From Lithobates sylvaticus (lineage: Eukaryota; Chordata; Amphibia; Anura; Ranidae): a stretch of 64,000 bases of DNA. Both the position numbers and the translations under genes were made by a program. The DNA is taken from the NCBI GenBank assembly GCA_028564925.1, contig CM053026.1, positions 603,188,616 through 603,252,615 of the forward strand. The letters are read 5' to 3'. The notes under the pieces are model-generated. The model was given only the letters and a program-made list of their open reading frames with translations, made no database searches and was not told where the DNA came from. Position 1 is the first letter of the stretch; every line of letters begins with the position of its first letter. Positions 22,861-34,300 of the stretch are shown here, piece by piece.

Positions 22861-22879
22861 GCATTCTTGACATTATTCT

Positions 22880-24046
22880 ATGATTTTGAGGCCAAGGTGT
22901 GAAACTGAATTGCATATTGACCAACCCTCATGCTTCCTTCCTCCAGCAGCACACAAGGACCGGCCTGGCACATTGCAGGTCTTACTGAAAGCTTGCTGGA
23001 AGGCAGAAAGTATGGAAATCGTAAGATCCTGATGCTCCCACAGTGGTGATGCCCAAGCCAGAGCATCACCGGAAAAGAATGAAATCATATATACGCCACC
23101 TTGGAACAATCAGTAGGGAAATGGTGGGCCACTAGCTCAAAATGAATTGAGCACTGATTGATGAAACCCTGACAAGCTTTTGGATCAGAAAAGCAAGGTG
23201 GTGGAGGCCGCCTGACACAGGAGGAACAACTTGAGCTGGAGCAGCAGCAACTAGAGCAGGAGTAGGAATGGAAGGAAAAGAAGTGGAAGAAGTGGACACA
23301 ACTTGCAGCTGGCCCAAACGGGAGAGAGGTTCCTATAGACACCGCATAATCCACTCCTGATAGGCACGCTGGATATCAACTCTCTGCACCAAACATTGAA
23401 GTTGTTCCAGAAGAGACTGTGGTGTCTTTGAGGAGCTAATGGCCTGACAAACTGTCAGGTGTCTGTGATAGTGAGCCCTTGTAGATTGCCAACCCGGGGT
23501 TACCCAGGGCATGCTTCAGCCTTCTTTTTCACCAAGGTCCCTGATGGTGGGGATTGACTTGCAGCAAGCTGTAACCAAGTCACGGCCCCCAGGTATGCCC
23601 AGCTGAGGATGTGGAGACCACTCACGTGTGCAGAGTACAACAATAGGAGACAAAAGGAAATCCAGGAAACAAGCCAAGGTCAGGGCAGACAGCAGGCAGG
23701 CACAGATGGTAGACTAAGCTAGGGTTGGTACACAGGAAGTCAGACACAGAATACACATAATAGAAGACAAACAGAAGCTCAGAGAACTGGGAAGTTGCTC
23801 AGGCAACGCGGGCTGCACTGAGCATGTGTATTGGGAAGCAACTTGGGAGGCAGGCCATAAGTGATGGAAGGGAAAGAAAATATAAACCCACAAAACATCA
23901 CATGATGCCCATAGGTGAGCAGAGAAGCCAAACAACACATCAGAGGATCAGAGGACTAGGAGAATCAGAGGACTAGGAGAATCACTGCAGCAAGGAGGTA
24001 AGAATTACACAGACAGGAAAACTGCAGGCCAAATTGTGACAGTTTG
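22880..24046 (-). mobile_element. Ty3/gypsy-like LTR retrotransposon fossil (LTR plus gag part)
   Basis: The minus-strand text around 22905-23465 resembles Ty3/gypsy Gag, with motifs such as KACQGFINQCSIHF and SGDALAWASPLWEH. Upstream on that strand, about 23490-24046, lies an LTR-like segment starting TGTCACA. No protease, reverse transcriptase or integrase is present. The copy is broken and clearly old; only its 5' portion survives. Confidence 0.7.
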
Positions 24047-24073
24047 CTGCATTCCTGACTGCAGATTAACCAC

Positions 24074-24413
24074 TTAAAGTGGTTGTATATTTGCTATTGG
24101 GGAGATCCCCTTATGTAGTAGGTGCCCTGCATATCACATGGCCAGGCCAAGCTGGCCAAGCTGGCCAAGCTGGCCAAGGGTCTTCTGTGAGGGAGAAAGT
24201 GCCTTTCAGCAGGTGCGGTGGAATTTCCCCCCTCCCTTTTCGCCTCACTAACTGACAAAGATACACTGCAAATATTGCAGTAAAGACAATATCTGTGTTT
24301 TATCATAGCGTATGTGTTTCTCATTGGTCATTGCACTTACACTATTACCAGGTGTGCCAAAAGGATCAGATTCTGTTATTGGGTTTGAGAGGCAGAGTAC
24401 GCAACAAACATAC
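24074..24413. mobile_element. Left part of a TTAA MITE
   Basis: Starts TTAAAGTGGTTGTATATTTG, the family end seen elsewhere, but its own right end is not visible before the next element begins. It holds four tandem copies of a 9-bp GGCCAAGCT unit (about 24143-24180). Confidence 0.5.
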
Positions 24414-24575
24414 TTAAAGCGGTTGTATACCCACAAACAAAAAACAATAAAAAAACTGTAAGGCAAAGGCATAATAATCTAAACCATGTAGGTTTAGGAG
24501 ATATTCATTTTACCTACAGGTGAGCCATATTATAGGCTTACCTGTAGGTAAAAAAGGGGTATACAACCGCTTTAA
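24414..24575. mobile_element. 162-bp palindromic TTAA MITE
   Basis: TTAA at 24414-24417 and 24572-24575, with a perfect 17-bp terminal inverted repeat beginning AAAGCGGTTGTATACCC. Interior arms CCTACAGGTGAGCC/GGCTTACCTGTAGG add a second fold. The near-perfect arms suggest a fairly young copy. Confidence 0.88.
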
Positions 24576-24671
24576 GTGCGGGGGTAGTGCTACACCCACT
24601 ATTAGTGTTCTGATGTCAACTCAAAATGTGTGAATTTCTTTTCCTTTCACTTTCAGTGATAAGGAGAGAGT

Positions 24672-24843
24672 GGAGCTTATTTAATAAAGCTCGAAAAGTG
24701 CAAATTCAGGCTCACTTCTGCATAGAAACCAATCAGCTTCTAACCTGTTCAATTAAGCTTTGGCAATACAACCTGGAAGCTGATTGGTTTCTATGCAGAA
24801 GTGAGCCTGATTTTGCACTCTCGAGCTTTAGTAAATAAATCTC
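24672..24843. mobile_element. Palindromic MITE, second copy of the 21374 family
   Basis: Arms of about 65 bp share TTCTGCATAGAAACCAATCA and its complement. The end sequence is TTTAATAAAGCTCG on the left and CGAGCTTTAGTAAA on the right. Better preserved than the 21374 copy. Confidence 0.85.
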
Positions 24844-25277
24844 ACAGTAATAATAGAGGCAGTGAATCAGCCTAATGGGGGCACAGACAGCAATAAAAAC
24901 TGACAAGTGTTCTTTTTTTTTTAAAATCAAATCATCTTTTTATTAATTTTATATACAAACAACAATAAAAAAAAAAACAACAAACGACATACAACCCCAG
25001 CCCGTATTCAGAGGAGAAAACAAAAAAAAAACACCGCTTGCCCCCATGCTCCCCCTCCCCACGCTACTCATACATTGATCCTCTCCTCTCTCGTCATACC
25101 TGCAAAATATCAAACCACCTTTTCCATATTTTTTCAAATTTTCCTAAACAGCCTCTATGTAAGAAAATATACTTTTCCTTAATTAAAGTTTCCCTTACTT
25201 GTATTTTACATTCTGCTACAGTAGGGGTGGGTATGGTGATAACCATTTTAGTGCTATGAGTTTACAAGCCTGGAATA

Positions 25278-25854
25278 TGTAAGGAAACGTGGGAAGTGTA
25301 GAGTTACCCTTTAAGATTTAATAGTATTGTACAAAGATGTTTTTCTGTTTTTCTGTAGAAACTCACTGTAACTCTGTTTATCTCACACTCACACCTTCTC
25401 ATAACAAGTTTAATTCTCATAACAAGTTTACTTCTAATAACAAGTCTACTTCCCATAACAAATTTGCTGTTTTGTGCTTCTGTATACCAAAACATACTGG
25501 GAACCTTATCAAGGACATATATTGCGTGAGACATTTTTAGAGTAAATATGATGTTGAGTCTGAAGGAAGAAATATTATGAATCTTGCAGATCAATATTGA
25601 ATTGTATAACAAAATGCTTAAATGCTTGAATGTGATTGGTTGTTCAATTGCGTTCTTCCCCTTTTTGATTATTGTATATGCTCTGTGAAGCGGGAAGTAA
25701 AAGTATTATTTTTTCAACCACACATGGTGTATGTTGTCTTTTTTGCCTGTCCGGATAGTCAAGGGGGGAAAAGGGCGAGAGTTTTCCATTGACCGTCAAA
25801 GTCCAGTTGAGGGAAAGAGGAGCTGATGCAGAGGACAAAACAGAAAACCTAACA
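25278..25854. mobile_element. Solo-LTR-like fossil inside LINE A
   Basis: A 577-bp block with TG...CA ends interrupts the LINE A reading: INRSL on one side resumes as FQACKLIALKWL on the other. It has promoter- and poly(A)-like stretches but no coding sequence. Interpreted as a solo LTR of an LTR retroelement. Family and exact duplication are unresolved; it is younger than LINE A. Confidence 0.5.
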
Positions 25855-26283
25855 TAGACTTCTATTTATTGAAACAATATATTCCCCTGGAATTCTTGAT
25901 TCATCCAGTATACCTAGAAGGCATCCCCCAGGCTCCATAGATATCCCACTCTCATATACCTTATTAATCATAGATACCACCCCAGCCCAATAGTGATGGA
26001 GTTTAGGACCTCCATAGCAAATGTACATCTAGGACATTGGCCTGTATCTCTGCATTGCCATTTGAATAATTCCTCTGGTGTATAATGTGCCATGTGTAAG
26101 ATAAATAATTGTGTTAAATTTTGTGTTGGAGATAAAAAGGCCTGAGATATTGCCGATAGTGGCGGTGCCCACTGTTCATCTGAAATTGGCCCTATATCGC
26201 CCGTCCAGACTAATCTTGCTGGTATATCCACAGTGCCTTTAAATTTATCAAATAGTATATCATATATTGGTGATTAGGGATGG

Positions 26284-26549
26284 GCCCGGTGCTCGATGCG
26301 AACCCACGTTCGCATCGAGCACCGGGCGTTCGCTCGCTCGGCGAGCCCAGAACTATTTTGGCCGCTCGCATCACGTTCGTGTGATGCGAGCGGCCCCCGC
26401 AATGCATTGCGGCCGGCGCGGCCGACGCAGTGCATTGCTGGCTGATGATTGGCCAAGCATGCACTGTGACCCCGCATGCTTGGCCAATCACAGCCCCGGA
26501 AACTCGAAGAGCCATAATTGGCTACAGGCAGGACGCCTGTAGCCAATTA
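26284..26549. repeat. Cluster of four long perfect hairpins near the hAT left end
   Basis: Perfect stems: 26284-26303 with 26308-26327 (20 bp, 4-nt loop); 26361-26374 with 26381-26394 (14 bp); 26447-26462 with 26474-26489 (16 bp); 26515-26529 with 26535-26549 (15 bp). The outer two include repeated GTTCG cores, which also recur at the right end (GTTCGAA), so some may be transposase binding sites. They could equally be folded DNA/RNA regulators of the promoter just downstream. Confidence 0.9.
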
Positions 26550-26580
26550 CAGCTCAGGGGCTGTAGTACACGCCCCCCCC

Positions 26581-26587
26581 TATAAAA
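26581..26587 (+). promoter_or_regulatory. TATA box of the hAT transposase gene
   Basis: TATAAAA preceded by a run of C and followed by a GC-rich CGCCGCCACGCCG stretch, 300 bp inside the element and on the strand of the transposase. It predicts transcription starting near 26610-26620 and therefore running through the whole upstream array. Confidence 0.65.
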
Positions 26588-26742
26588 CGCCGCCACGCCG
26601 TCTGCGCCGGTCACATGCTGTTCCGGCGCAGATTGAGCAGGCTGATTCTGTGACACTCTGCTGCATTTAGATAGTTAGAGAGATTCACTTACAGAGATTG
26701 AGTTAGATAGATTCAGTTACAAAGATTGATTGAGAAAGAGGG

Positions 26743-27065
26743 GCTTGTAGTGTGCTCGTGGCAGGCAGGCAGAGCTACTATATTTTGTTACCAGAAGCAC
26801 CTATAGGACTTGTAGTGTGTTCGTGGCAGGCAGGCAGAGCTCCTATATTTTGTTACCAGAAGCACCTATAGGACTTGTAGTGTGTTCGTGGCAGGCAGGC
26901 AGAGCTCCTATATTTTGTTACCAGAAGCACCTATAGGACTTGTAGTGTGTTCGTGGCAGGCAGGCAGAGCTCCTATATTTTGTTCCCAGAAGCACCTATA
27001 GGACTTGTAGTGTGTTCGTGGCAGGCAGGCAGAGCTCCTATATTTTGTTCCCAGAGGCACCTATA
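26743..27065 (+). repeat. hAT 5' array, block 1: 65-bp units, 5 copies
   Basis: The unit contains GTGTTCGTGGCAGGCAGGCA and a CTATATTTTGTTACCAGAAG module, at 65-bp spacing. The first copy differs slightly (CTCGTGG, CTACTATA). It adjoins block 2 without a break. Confidence 0.95.
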
Positions 27066-28905
27066 GGACTTGAAGTGTGTTAGTCCCATTACACACACAG
27101 AGCTATATTTTCTTCCCAGAAGCACCTATAGGACTTGAAGTGTGTTAGTCCCATCACACACACAGAGCTATATTTTCTTCCCAGAAGCACCTATAGGACT
27201 TGAAGTGTGTTAGTCCCATCACACACACAGAGCTATATTTTGTTCCCAGAGGCACCTATAGGACTTGAAGTGTGTTAGTCCCATTACACACACAGAGCTA
27301 TATTTTCTTCCCAGAAGCACCTATAGGACTTGAAGTGTGTTAGTCCCATTACACACACAGAGCTATATTTTCTTCCCAGAAGCACCTATAGGACTTGAAG
27401 TGTGTTAGTCCCATTACACACACAGAGCTATATTTTCTTCCCAGAAGCACCTATAGGACTTGAAGTGTGTTAGTCCCATCACACACACAGAGCTATATTT
27501 TGTTCCCAGAAGAACCTATAGGACTTGAAGTGTGTTAGTCCCATCACACACACAGAGCTATATTTTGTTCCCAGAAGCACCTATAGGACTTGAAGTGTGT
27601 TAGTCCCATCACACACACAGAGCTATATTTTGTTCCCAGAGGCACCTATAGGACTTGAAGTGTGTTAGTCCCATTACACACACATAGCTATATTTTCTTC
27701 CCAGAAGCACCTATAGGACTTGAAGTGTGTTAGTCCCATCACACACACAGAGCTATATTTTCTTCCCAGAAGCACCTATAGGACTTGAAGTGTGTTAGTC
27801 CCATTACACACACAGAGCTATATTTTCTTCCCAGAAGCACCTATAGGACTTGAAGAGTGTTAGTCCCATCACACACACAGAGCTATATTTTGTTCCCAGA
27901 AGAACCTATAGGACTTGAAGTGTGTTAGTCCCATCACACACACAGAGCTATATTTTGTTCCCAGAAGCACCTATAGGACTTGAAGTGTGTTAGTCCCATT
28001 ACACACACAGAGCTATATTTTGTTCCCAGAAGCACCTATAGGACTTGAAGTGTGTTAGTCCCATTACACACACAGAGCTATATTTTCTTCCCAGAAGCAC
28101 CTATAGGACTTGAAGTGTGTTAGTCCCATTACACACACAGAGCTATATTTTGTTCCCAGAAGCACCTATAGGACTTGAAGTGTGTTAGTCCCATCACACA
28201 CACAGAGCTATATTTTGTTCCCAGAAGCACCTATAGGACTTGAAGTGTGTTAGTCCCATCACACACACAGAGCTATATTTTGTTCCCAGAAGCACCTATA
28301 GGACTTGAAGTGTGTTAGTCCCATCACACACACAGAGCTATATTTTGTTCCCAGAAGCACCTATAGGACTTGAAGTGTGTTAGTCCCATTACACACACAG
28401 AGCTATATTTTGTTCCCAGAAGCACCTATAGGACTTGAAGTGTGTTAGTCCCATTACACACACAGAGCTATATTTTCTTCCCAGAAGCACCTATAGGACT
28501 TGAAGTGTGTTAGTCCCATTACACACACAGAGCTATATTTTGTTCCCAGAAGCACCTATAGGACTTGAAGTGTGTTAGTCCCATCACACACACAGAGCTA
28601 TATTTTGTTCCCAGAAGCACCTATAGGACTTGAAGTGTGTTAGTCCCATCACACACACAGAGCTATATTTTCTTCCCAGAAGCACCTATAGGACTTGAAG
28701 TGTGTTAGTCCCATCACACACACAGAGCTATATTTTGTTCCCAGAGGCACCTATAGGACTTGAAGTGTGTTAGTCCCATTACACACACAGAGCTATATTT
28801 TGTTCCCAGAAGCACCTATAGGACTTGAAGTGTGTTAGTCCCATCACACACACAGAGCTATATTTTCTTCCCAGAAGCACCTATAGGACTTGACGTGTGT
28901 TAGTC
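27066..28905 (+). repeat. hAT 5' array, block 2: 65-bp units, about 28 copies
   Basis: Unit GGACTTGAAGTGTGTTAGTC, CCAT[TC]ACACACACAGAGC, TATATTTT[CG]TTCCCAGA[AG]G, CACCTATA. Variants alternate at three positions (ATTACAC/ATCACAC, TCTTCCC/TGTTCCC, AAGCAC/AGGCAC) in recurring order, implying segmental amplification. Units are nearly identical, so the array is young or homogenised. Confidence 0.95.
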
Positions 28906-31320
28906 CCATCACACAGAGCTCCTCTATTTTCTTTGCAGAAGCACCCATAGGACTTCTAGTGTGTTAGTGGCATCACACAGAGCTCCTATATATTCTTCTC
29001 AGCAGCACCCACAGGACTTCTAGTGTGTTAGTGGCATCACACAGAGCTCCTCTATTTTCTTTGCAGAAGCACCCACAGGACTTCTAGTGTGTTAGTGGCA
29101 TCACACAGAGCTCCTCTATTTTCTTTGCATAAGCACCCACAGGACTTCTAGTGTGTTAGTGGCATCACACAGAGCTCCTCTATTTTCTTTGCAGAAGCAC
29201 CCACAGGACTTCTAGTGTGTTAGTGGCATCACACAGAGCTCCTCTATTTTCTTTGCAGAAGCACCCATAGGACTTCTAGTGTGTTAGTGGCATCACACAG
29301 AGCTCCTATATATTCTTCTCAGCAGCACCCACAGGACTTCTAGTGTGTTAGTGGCATCACACAGAGCTCCTCTATTTTCTTTGCAGAAGCACCCACAGGA
29401 CTTCTAGTGTGTTAGTGGCATCACACAGAGCTCCTCTATTTTCTTTGCATAAGCACCCACAGGACTTCTAGTGTGTTAGTGGCATCACACAGAGCTCCTC
29501 TATTTTCTTTGCAGAAGCACCCACAGGACTTCTAGTGTGTTAGTGGCATCACACAGAGCTCCTCTATTTTCTTTGCAGAAGCACCCATAGGACTTCTAGT
29601 GTGTTAGTGGCATCACACAGAGCTCCTATATATTCTTCTCAGCAGCACCCACAGGACTTCTAGTGTGTTAGTGGCATCACACAGAGCTCCTCTATTTTCT
29701 TTGCAGAAGCACCCACAGGACTTCTAGTGTGTTAGTGGCATCACACAGAGCTCCTCTATTTTCTTTGCATAAGCACCCACAGGACTTCTAGTGTGTTAGT
29801 GGCATCACACAGAGCTCCTCTATTTTCTTTGCAGAAGCACCCATAGGACTTCTAGTGTGTTAGTGGCATCACACAGAGCTCCTATATATTCTTCTCAGCA
29901 GCACCCACAGGACTTCTAGTGTGTTAGTGGCATCACACAGAGCTCCTCTATTTTCTTTGCATAAGCACCCACAGGACTTCTAGTGTGTTAGTGGCATCAC
30001 ACAGAGCTCCTCTATTTTCTTTGCATAAGCACCCACAGGACTTCTAGTGTGTTAGTGGCATCACACAGAGCTCCTCTATTTTCTTTGCAGAAGCACCCAC
30101 AGGACTTCTAGTGTGTTAGTGGCATCACACAGAGCTCCTCTATTTTCTTTGCAGAAGCACCCATAGGACTTCTAGTGTGTTAGTGGCATCACACAGAGCT
30201 CCTATATATTCTTCTCAGCGGCACCCACAGGACTTCTAGTGTGTTAGTGGCATCACACAGAGCTCCTCTATTTTCTTTGCAGAAGCACCCACAGGACTTC
30301 TAGTGTGTTAGTGGCATCACACAGAGCTCCTCTATTTTCTTTGCATAAGCACCCACAGGACTTCTAGTGTGTTAGTGGCATCACACAGAGCTCCTCTATT
30401 TTCTTTGCAGAAGCACCCACAGGACTTCTAGTGTGTTAGTGGCATCACACAGAGCTCCTCTATTTTCTTTGCAGAAGCACCCATAGGACTTCTAGTGTGT
30501 TAGTGGCATCACACAGAGCTCCTATATATTCTTCTCAGCAGCACCCACAGGACTTCTAGTGTGTTAGTGGCATCACACAGAGCTCCTCTATTTTCTTTGC
30601 AGAAGCACCCACAGGACTTCTAGTGTGTTAGTGGCATCACACAGAGCTCCTCTATTTTCTTTGCATAAGCACCCACAGGACTTCTAGTGTGTTAGTGGCA
30701 TCACACAGAGCTCCTCTATTTTCTTTGCAGAAGCACCCATAGGACTTCTAGTGTGTTAGTGGCATCACACAGAGCTCCTATATATTCTTCTCAGCAGCAC
30801 CCACAGGACTTCTAGTGTGTTAGTGGCATCACACAGAGCTCCTCTATTTTCTTTGCATAAGCACCCACAGGACTTCTAGTGTGTTAGTGGCATCACACAG
30901 AGCTCCTCTATTTTCTTTGCATAAGCACCCACAGGACTTCTAGTGTGTTAGTGGCATCACACAGAGCTCCTCTATTTTCTTTGCAGAAGCACCCATAGGA
31001 CTTCTAGTGTGTTAGTGGCATCACACAGAGCTCCTATATATTCTTCTCAGCAGCACCCACAGGACTTCTAGTGTGTTAGTGGCATCACACAGAGCTCCTC
31101 TATTTTCTTTGCATAAGCACCCACAGGACTTCTAGTGTGTTAGTGGCATCACACAGAGCTCCTCTATTTTCTTTGCATAAGCACCCACAGGACTTCTAGT
31201 GTGTTAGTGGCATCACACAGAGCTCCTCTATTTTTCTTTGCAGAAGCACCCATAGGACTTCTAGTGTGTTAGTGGCATCACACAGAGCTCCTATATTTTC
31301 TTCTCAGCAGCACCCACAGG
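28906..31320 (+). repeat. hAT 5' array, block 3: 64-bp units with 5-mer higher-order repeat
   Basis: About 38 units of GGACTTCTAGTGTGTTAGTG, GCATCACACAGAGCTCCT, then one of several tails. Variants A (TTTGCAGAAGCACCCATA), B (ATATTCTTCTCAGCAGCACC), C (TTTGCAGAAGCACCCACA) and D (TTTGCATAAGCACCCACA) follow the order A-B-C-D-C repeatedly, a 320-bp higher-order unit, with shortened versions (A-B-C-D, A-B-D-D) nearer the gene. The last B unit runs directly into the transposase start 14 bp later. Most tails are good 3' splice-site look-alikes. Confidence 0.95.
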
Positions 31321-31333
31321 ACTACCGACTACA

Positions 31334-34300
31334 ATGGCTGGAAGACCGCCAAGGGGAGGCAGAGCGTGCAGAGCCAAGAACACAGGGCAGGCAGGCTCTG
31401 TTTCTAGTGGACGTGGCCGTGGACGTGGACGTGGTCGTGCATCGTCATCAGCACGTGGCCATGGGACACGCGCGTCTTTGTTTTCGGCAGCTGGACATGT
31501 GGAGCCGCATCATGCTGAAGGCTTGGTAGAATGGATGACCAAGCCCTCCTCATCCTCCTCATCCTCTCTCACCCAGGCTCAGGGTACTGACAGAGCATCA
31601 TCAGCCACCCCTTCCCTAGACCCACCATGTCCTCCTGAGGAGTCCCCCGAACTCTTTGAGCACAGTGTTGGGTACATGCTCCAGGAGGATGCCCAACGAT
31701 TCGAAGGCTCGGATGACGATACCCAGCTTGAGGAATCTGGCAGTACAGTTCCACCAGCTGCAGCTTACTGCCAGGTTTGCTCTAGTGGTGAAGAGGGAGG
31801 GGATGATGAGGTCACTGACTCCACGTGGGTGCCTCAAGGGAGAGAGGATGAGGAGGAGGACGAGGAGGAGGAGGATGCGGCGTCACATGTCCAACGAGGC
31901 AGGATGCCCCCTGGAGGCCAGGTAGAGGCCAGCACAGCAACTGTACAAAACCGCAGAGCTCCGCCTGTGCAGGGCGCTGCCTCTGCACGTTATCAGAAAA
32001 GTTCTTTGGTGTGGGCCTTTTTTGAGACGAGTGCAGCAGATCGCACCACTGCTATTTGCAATATTTGTCTCAAGCGTATCTCGCGTGGCCAAAACATCAG
32101 CCGCTTGGGCACGACAAGCATGACCAGACATATGGCGACCTGCCATGCAGCTCGTTGGCAGGCACACATAAAAGACCCACACCAAAGAACTAAGCGGACC
32201 TCTCCTTGCTCCTCCTCAGCTGGGATCTCCATCCCCACTACACCTTCAGTCCTCTCTGAAAGCTGCTCTGAGAGGACTGAAGGTGTAGAATTCGGTGTGT
32301 CACAACCAAGTACTTGCAGTACACCGACGTCCGAATGCAGCAGGCAAATTTCCCTGCCCCAGCTGCTGGACCGTAGAAAGAAGTACACTCCCAGCCATCC
32401 ACATGCCCAGCGGTTGAATGCTAGCCTTGCTAAATTGCTAGCACTTCAACTGCTGCCTTTTCAGTTGGTAGACTCGGCCCCCTTCCGTGAGTTTGTTCAA
32501 TGTGCGGTTCCTCAGTGGCAGGTTCCCAAACGCCACTTTTTCTCGCGGAAGGCGATTCCGTCTCTCTACCGGCATGTGGAGGGCAATGTCCATGCCTCGC
32601 TGGACAGGGCGGTCAGCGGTAAGGTGCATATTACCGCTGACTCATGGTCCAGCAGGCATGGACAGGGACGGTACCTTTCTTTCACGGCCCATTGGGTCAC
32701 TCTATTGGCAGCTGGGAGGGATGCAGGACAAGGTGCAGTAGTGTTGGAGGTTGTTCCGCCACCACGCCTCCAAAACGCGACTACTGCTACTGGTTGTGAC
32801 ACACCTCTCTCCTCCACCCCCTCCTCTTCTTCTTCCTCCAGTGCTCTGTCCTTGGAACCAGCGGTGCTCCGTAGGCGTACAAGGGGCTACGCAAGTACGC
32901 AGGCAAAAAGATGCCATGCCGTGCTTGCGCTGGTGTGTTTGGGGGACAGGAGCCACACTGGGCCAGAGGTTCTGGCAGCTCTGCAGGGGCAGGCCGAGAG
33001 GTGGTTGACGCCACGTCAGCTTAAGCCAGGAATGGTCGTTTCTGACAATGGCACCAACCTCCTCTCCGCCCTGCGACAGGGGCAGCTCACCCATGTGCCC
33101 TGCATGGCTCACGTCCTCAACCTGGTGGTGCAGCGGTTCTTGGGCAGGTTCCCAGGCTTACAGGATGTCCTGAGGCAGGCCAGGAAAGTCTGTGTGCATT
33201 TCCGCCGATCTTATAATGCCAGTGCTCGGCTGACTGAGCTGCAAAAGGAGCTGAACCTGCCCAAGAACCGCCTAATATCTGACATGCCCACCAGGTGGAA
33301 CTCAACGTTGGCCATGCTGCAGCGACTGCACACGCAGCAGAGGGCCATCAATGAGTACCTTTGCGACTACGGCACCAGGACAGGGTCAGGGGAGCTTGGT
33401 TTTTTTTCCCCACGTCAGTGGAGCATGATCAGGGATGCATGCACTGTCCTCTCACCATTTGAGGAGGCCACGAGGATGGTGAGCAGTGACAGTGCATGCA
33501 TCAGTGACACTGTCCCTCTTGTCCACCTGTTGGAGCATACGCTGCGTGGGATAATGGACAGGGCACTTGAGGCAGAACAGAGGCAGGAAGAGGAGGACTT
33601 CCTTGCCTCTCAAGGCCCCCTTTATCCGGACAGTGTTCCTTCTGTCCCACCCATCACACAGGAAGAGGATGAGGAGGAGGAGGAGGAGGAGGATTGTGTG
33701 AGCATGGAGGTGGAGCCTGGCACTCAGCATCAGCAGCAGCAGCAGTCTTTTAGGGATGATGTACAGTCCCAACAAGCCAGTGGACTTGTACGTGGCTGGG
33801 AGGAGGTGGCTGGCGATCATGTCATCCTCAGTGACCCAGAAGACTCCGGACCGAATGCCTCAGCTAACCTACGCTGCATGGCCTCCCTGATCCTGCAAAG
33901 CCTGCGGAAGGATCCTCGTGTTCTTCGGATCAAGGAGAGGGACCATTACTGGCTGGCCACTCTCCTTGATCCGCGGTACAAGGGTAAGGTTGCGGACCTT
34001 ATCTTGCCGTCGCAGAGGGAGCAGAGGATGAGACATCTCAGGGAGGCCTTGCAGAAAGGTCTGTGCAACGCGTTCCCAGAAACTGGGAGGCTACAAACTC
34101 CTGGTCCTGGGCGACGAGTTGCTGAGGCTTCGGTCAGTGGCAGAAGGAGCGGTGGGGAAGGTGGACGTCTGACCGATGCGTTCAGACAATTTTTTAGTCC
34201 GCAGCCCCAAGGTATGATCGGTTCCAGCAACCATCGCCAGCGTCTGATATACATGGTGCAGGAATACCTTGGGGCAAGGTCAGACTTGGACACCTTTCCC

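Noticed and set aside
26743-31320. CRISPR-like array of regular repeats
   Set aside because: Units are contiguous tandem repeats with no unique spacers, in a vertebrate transposon.
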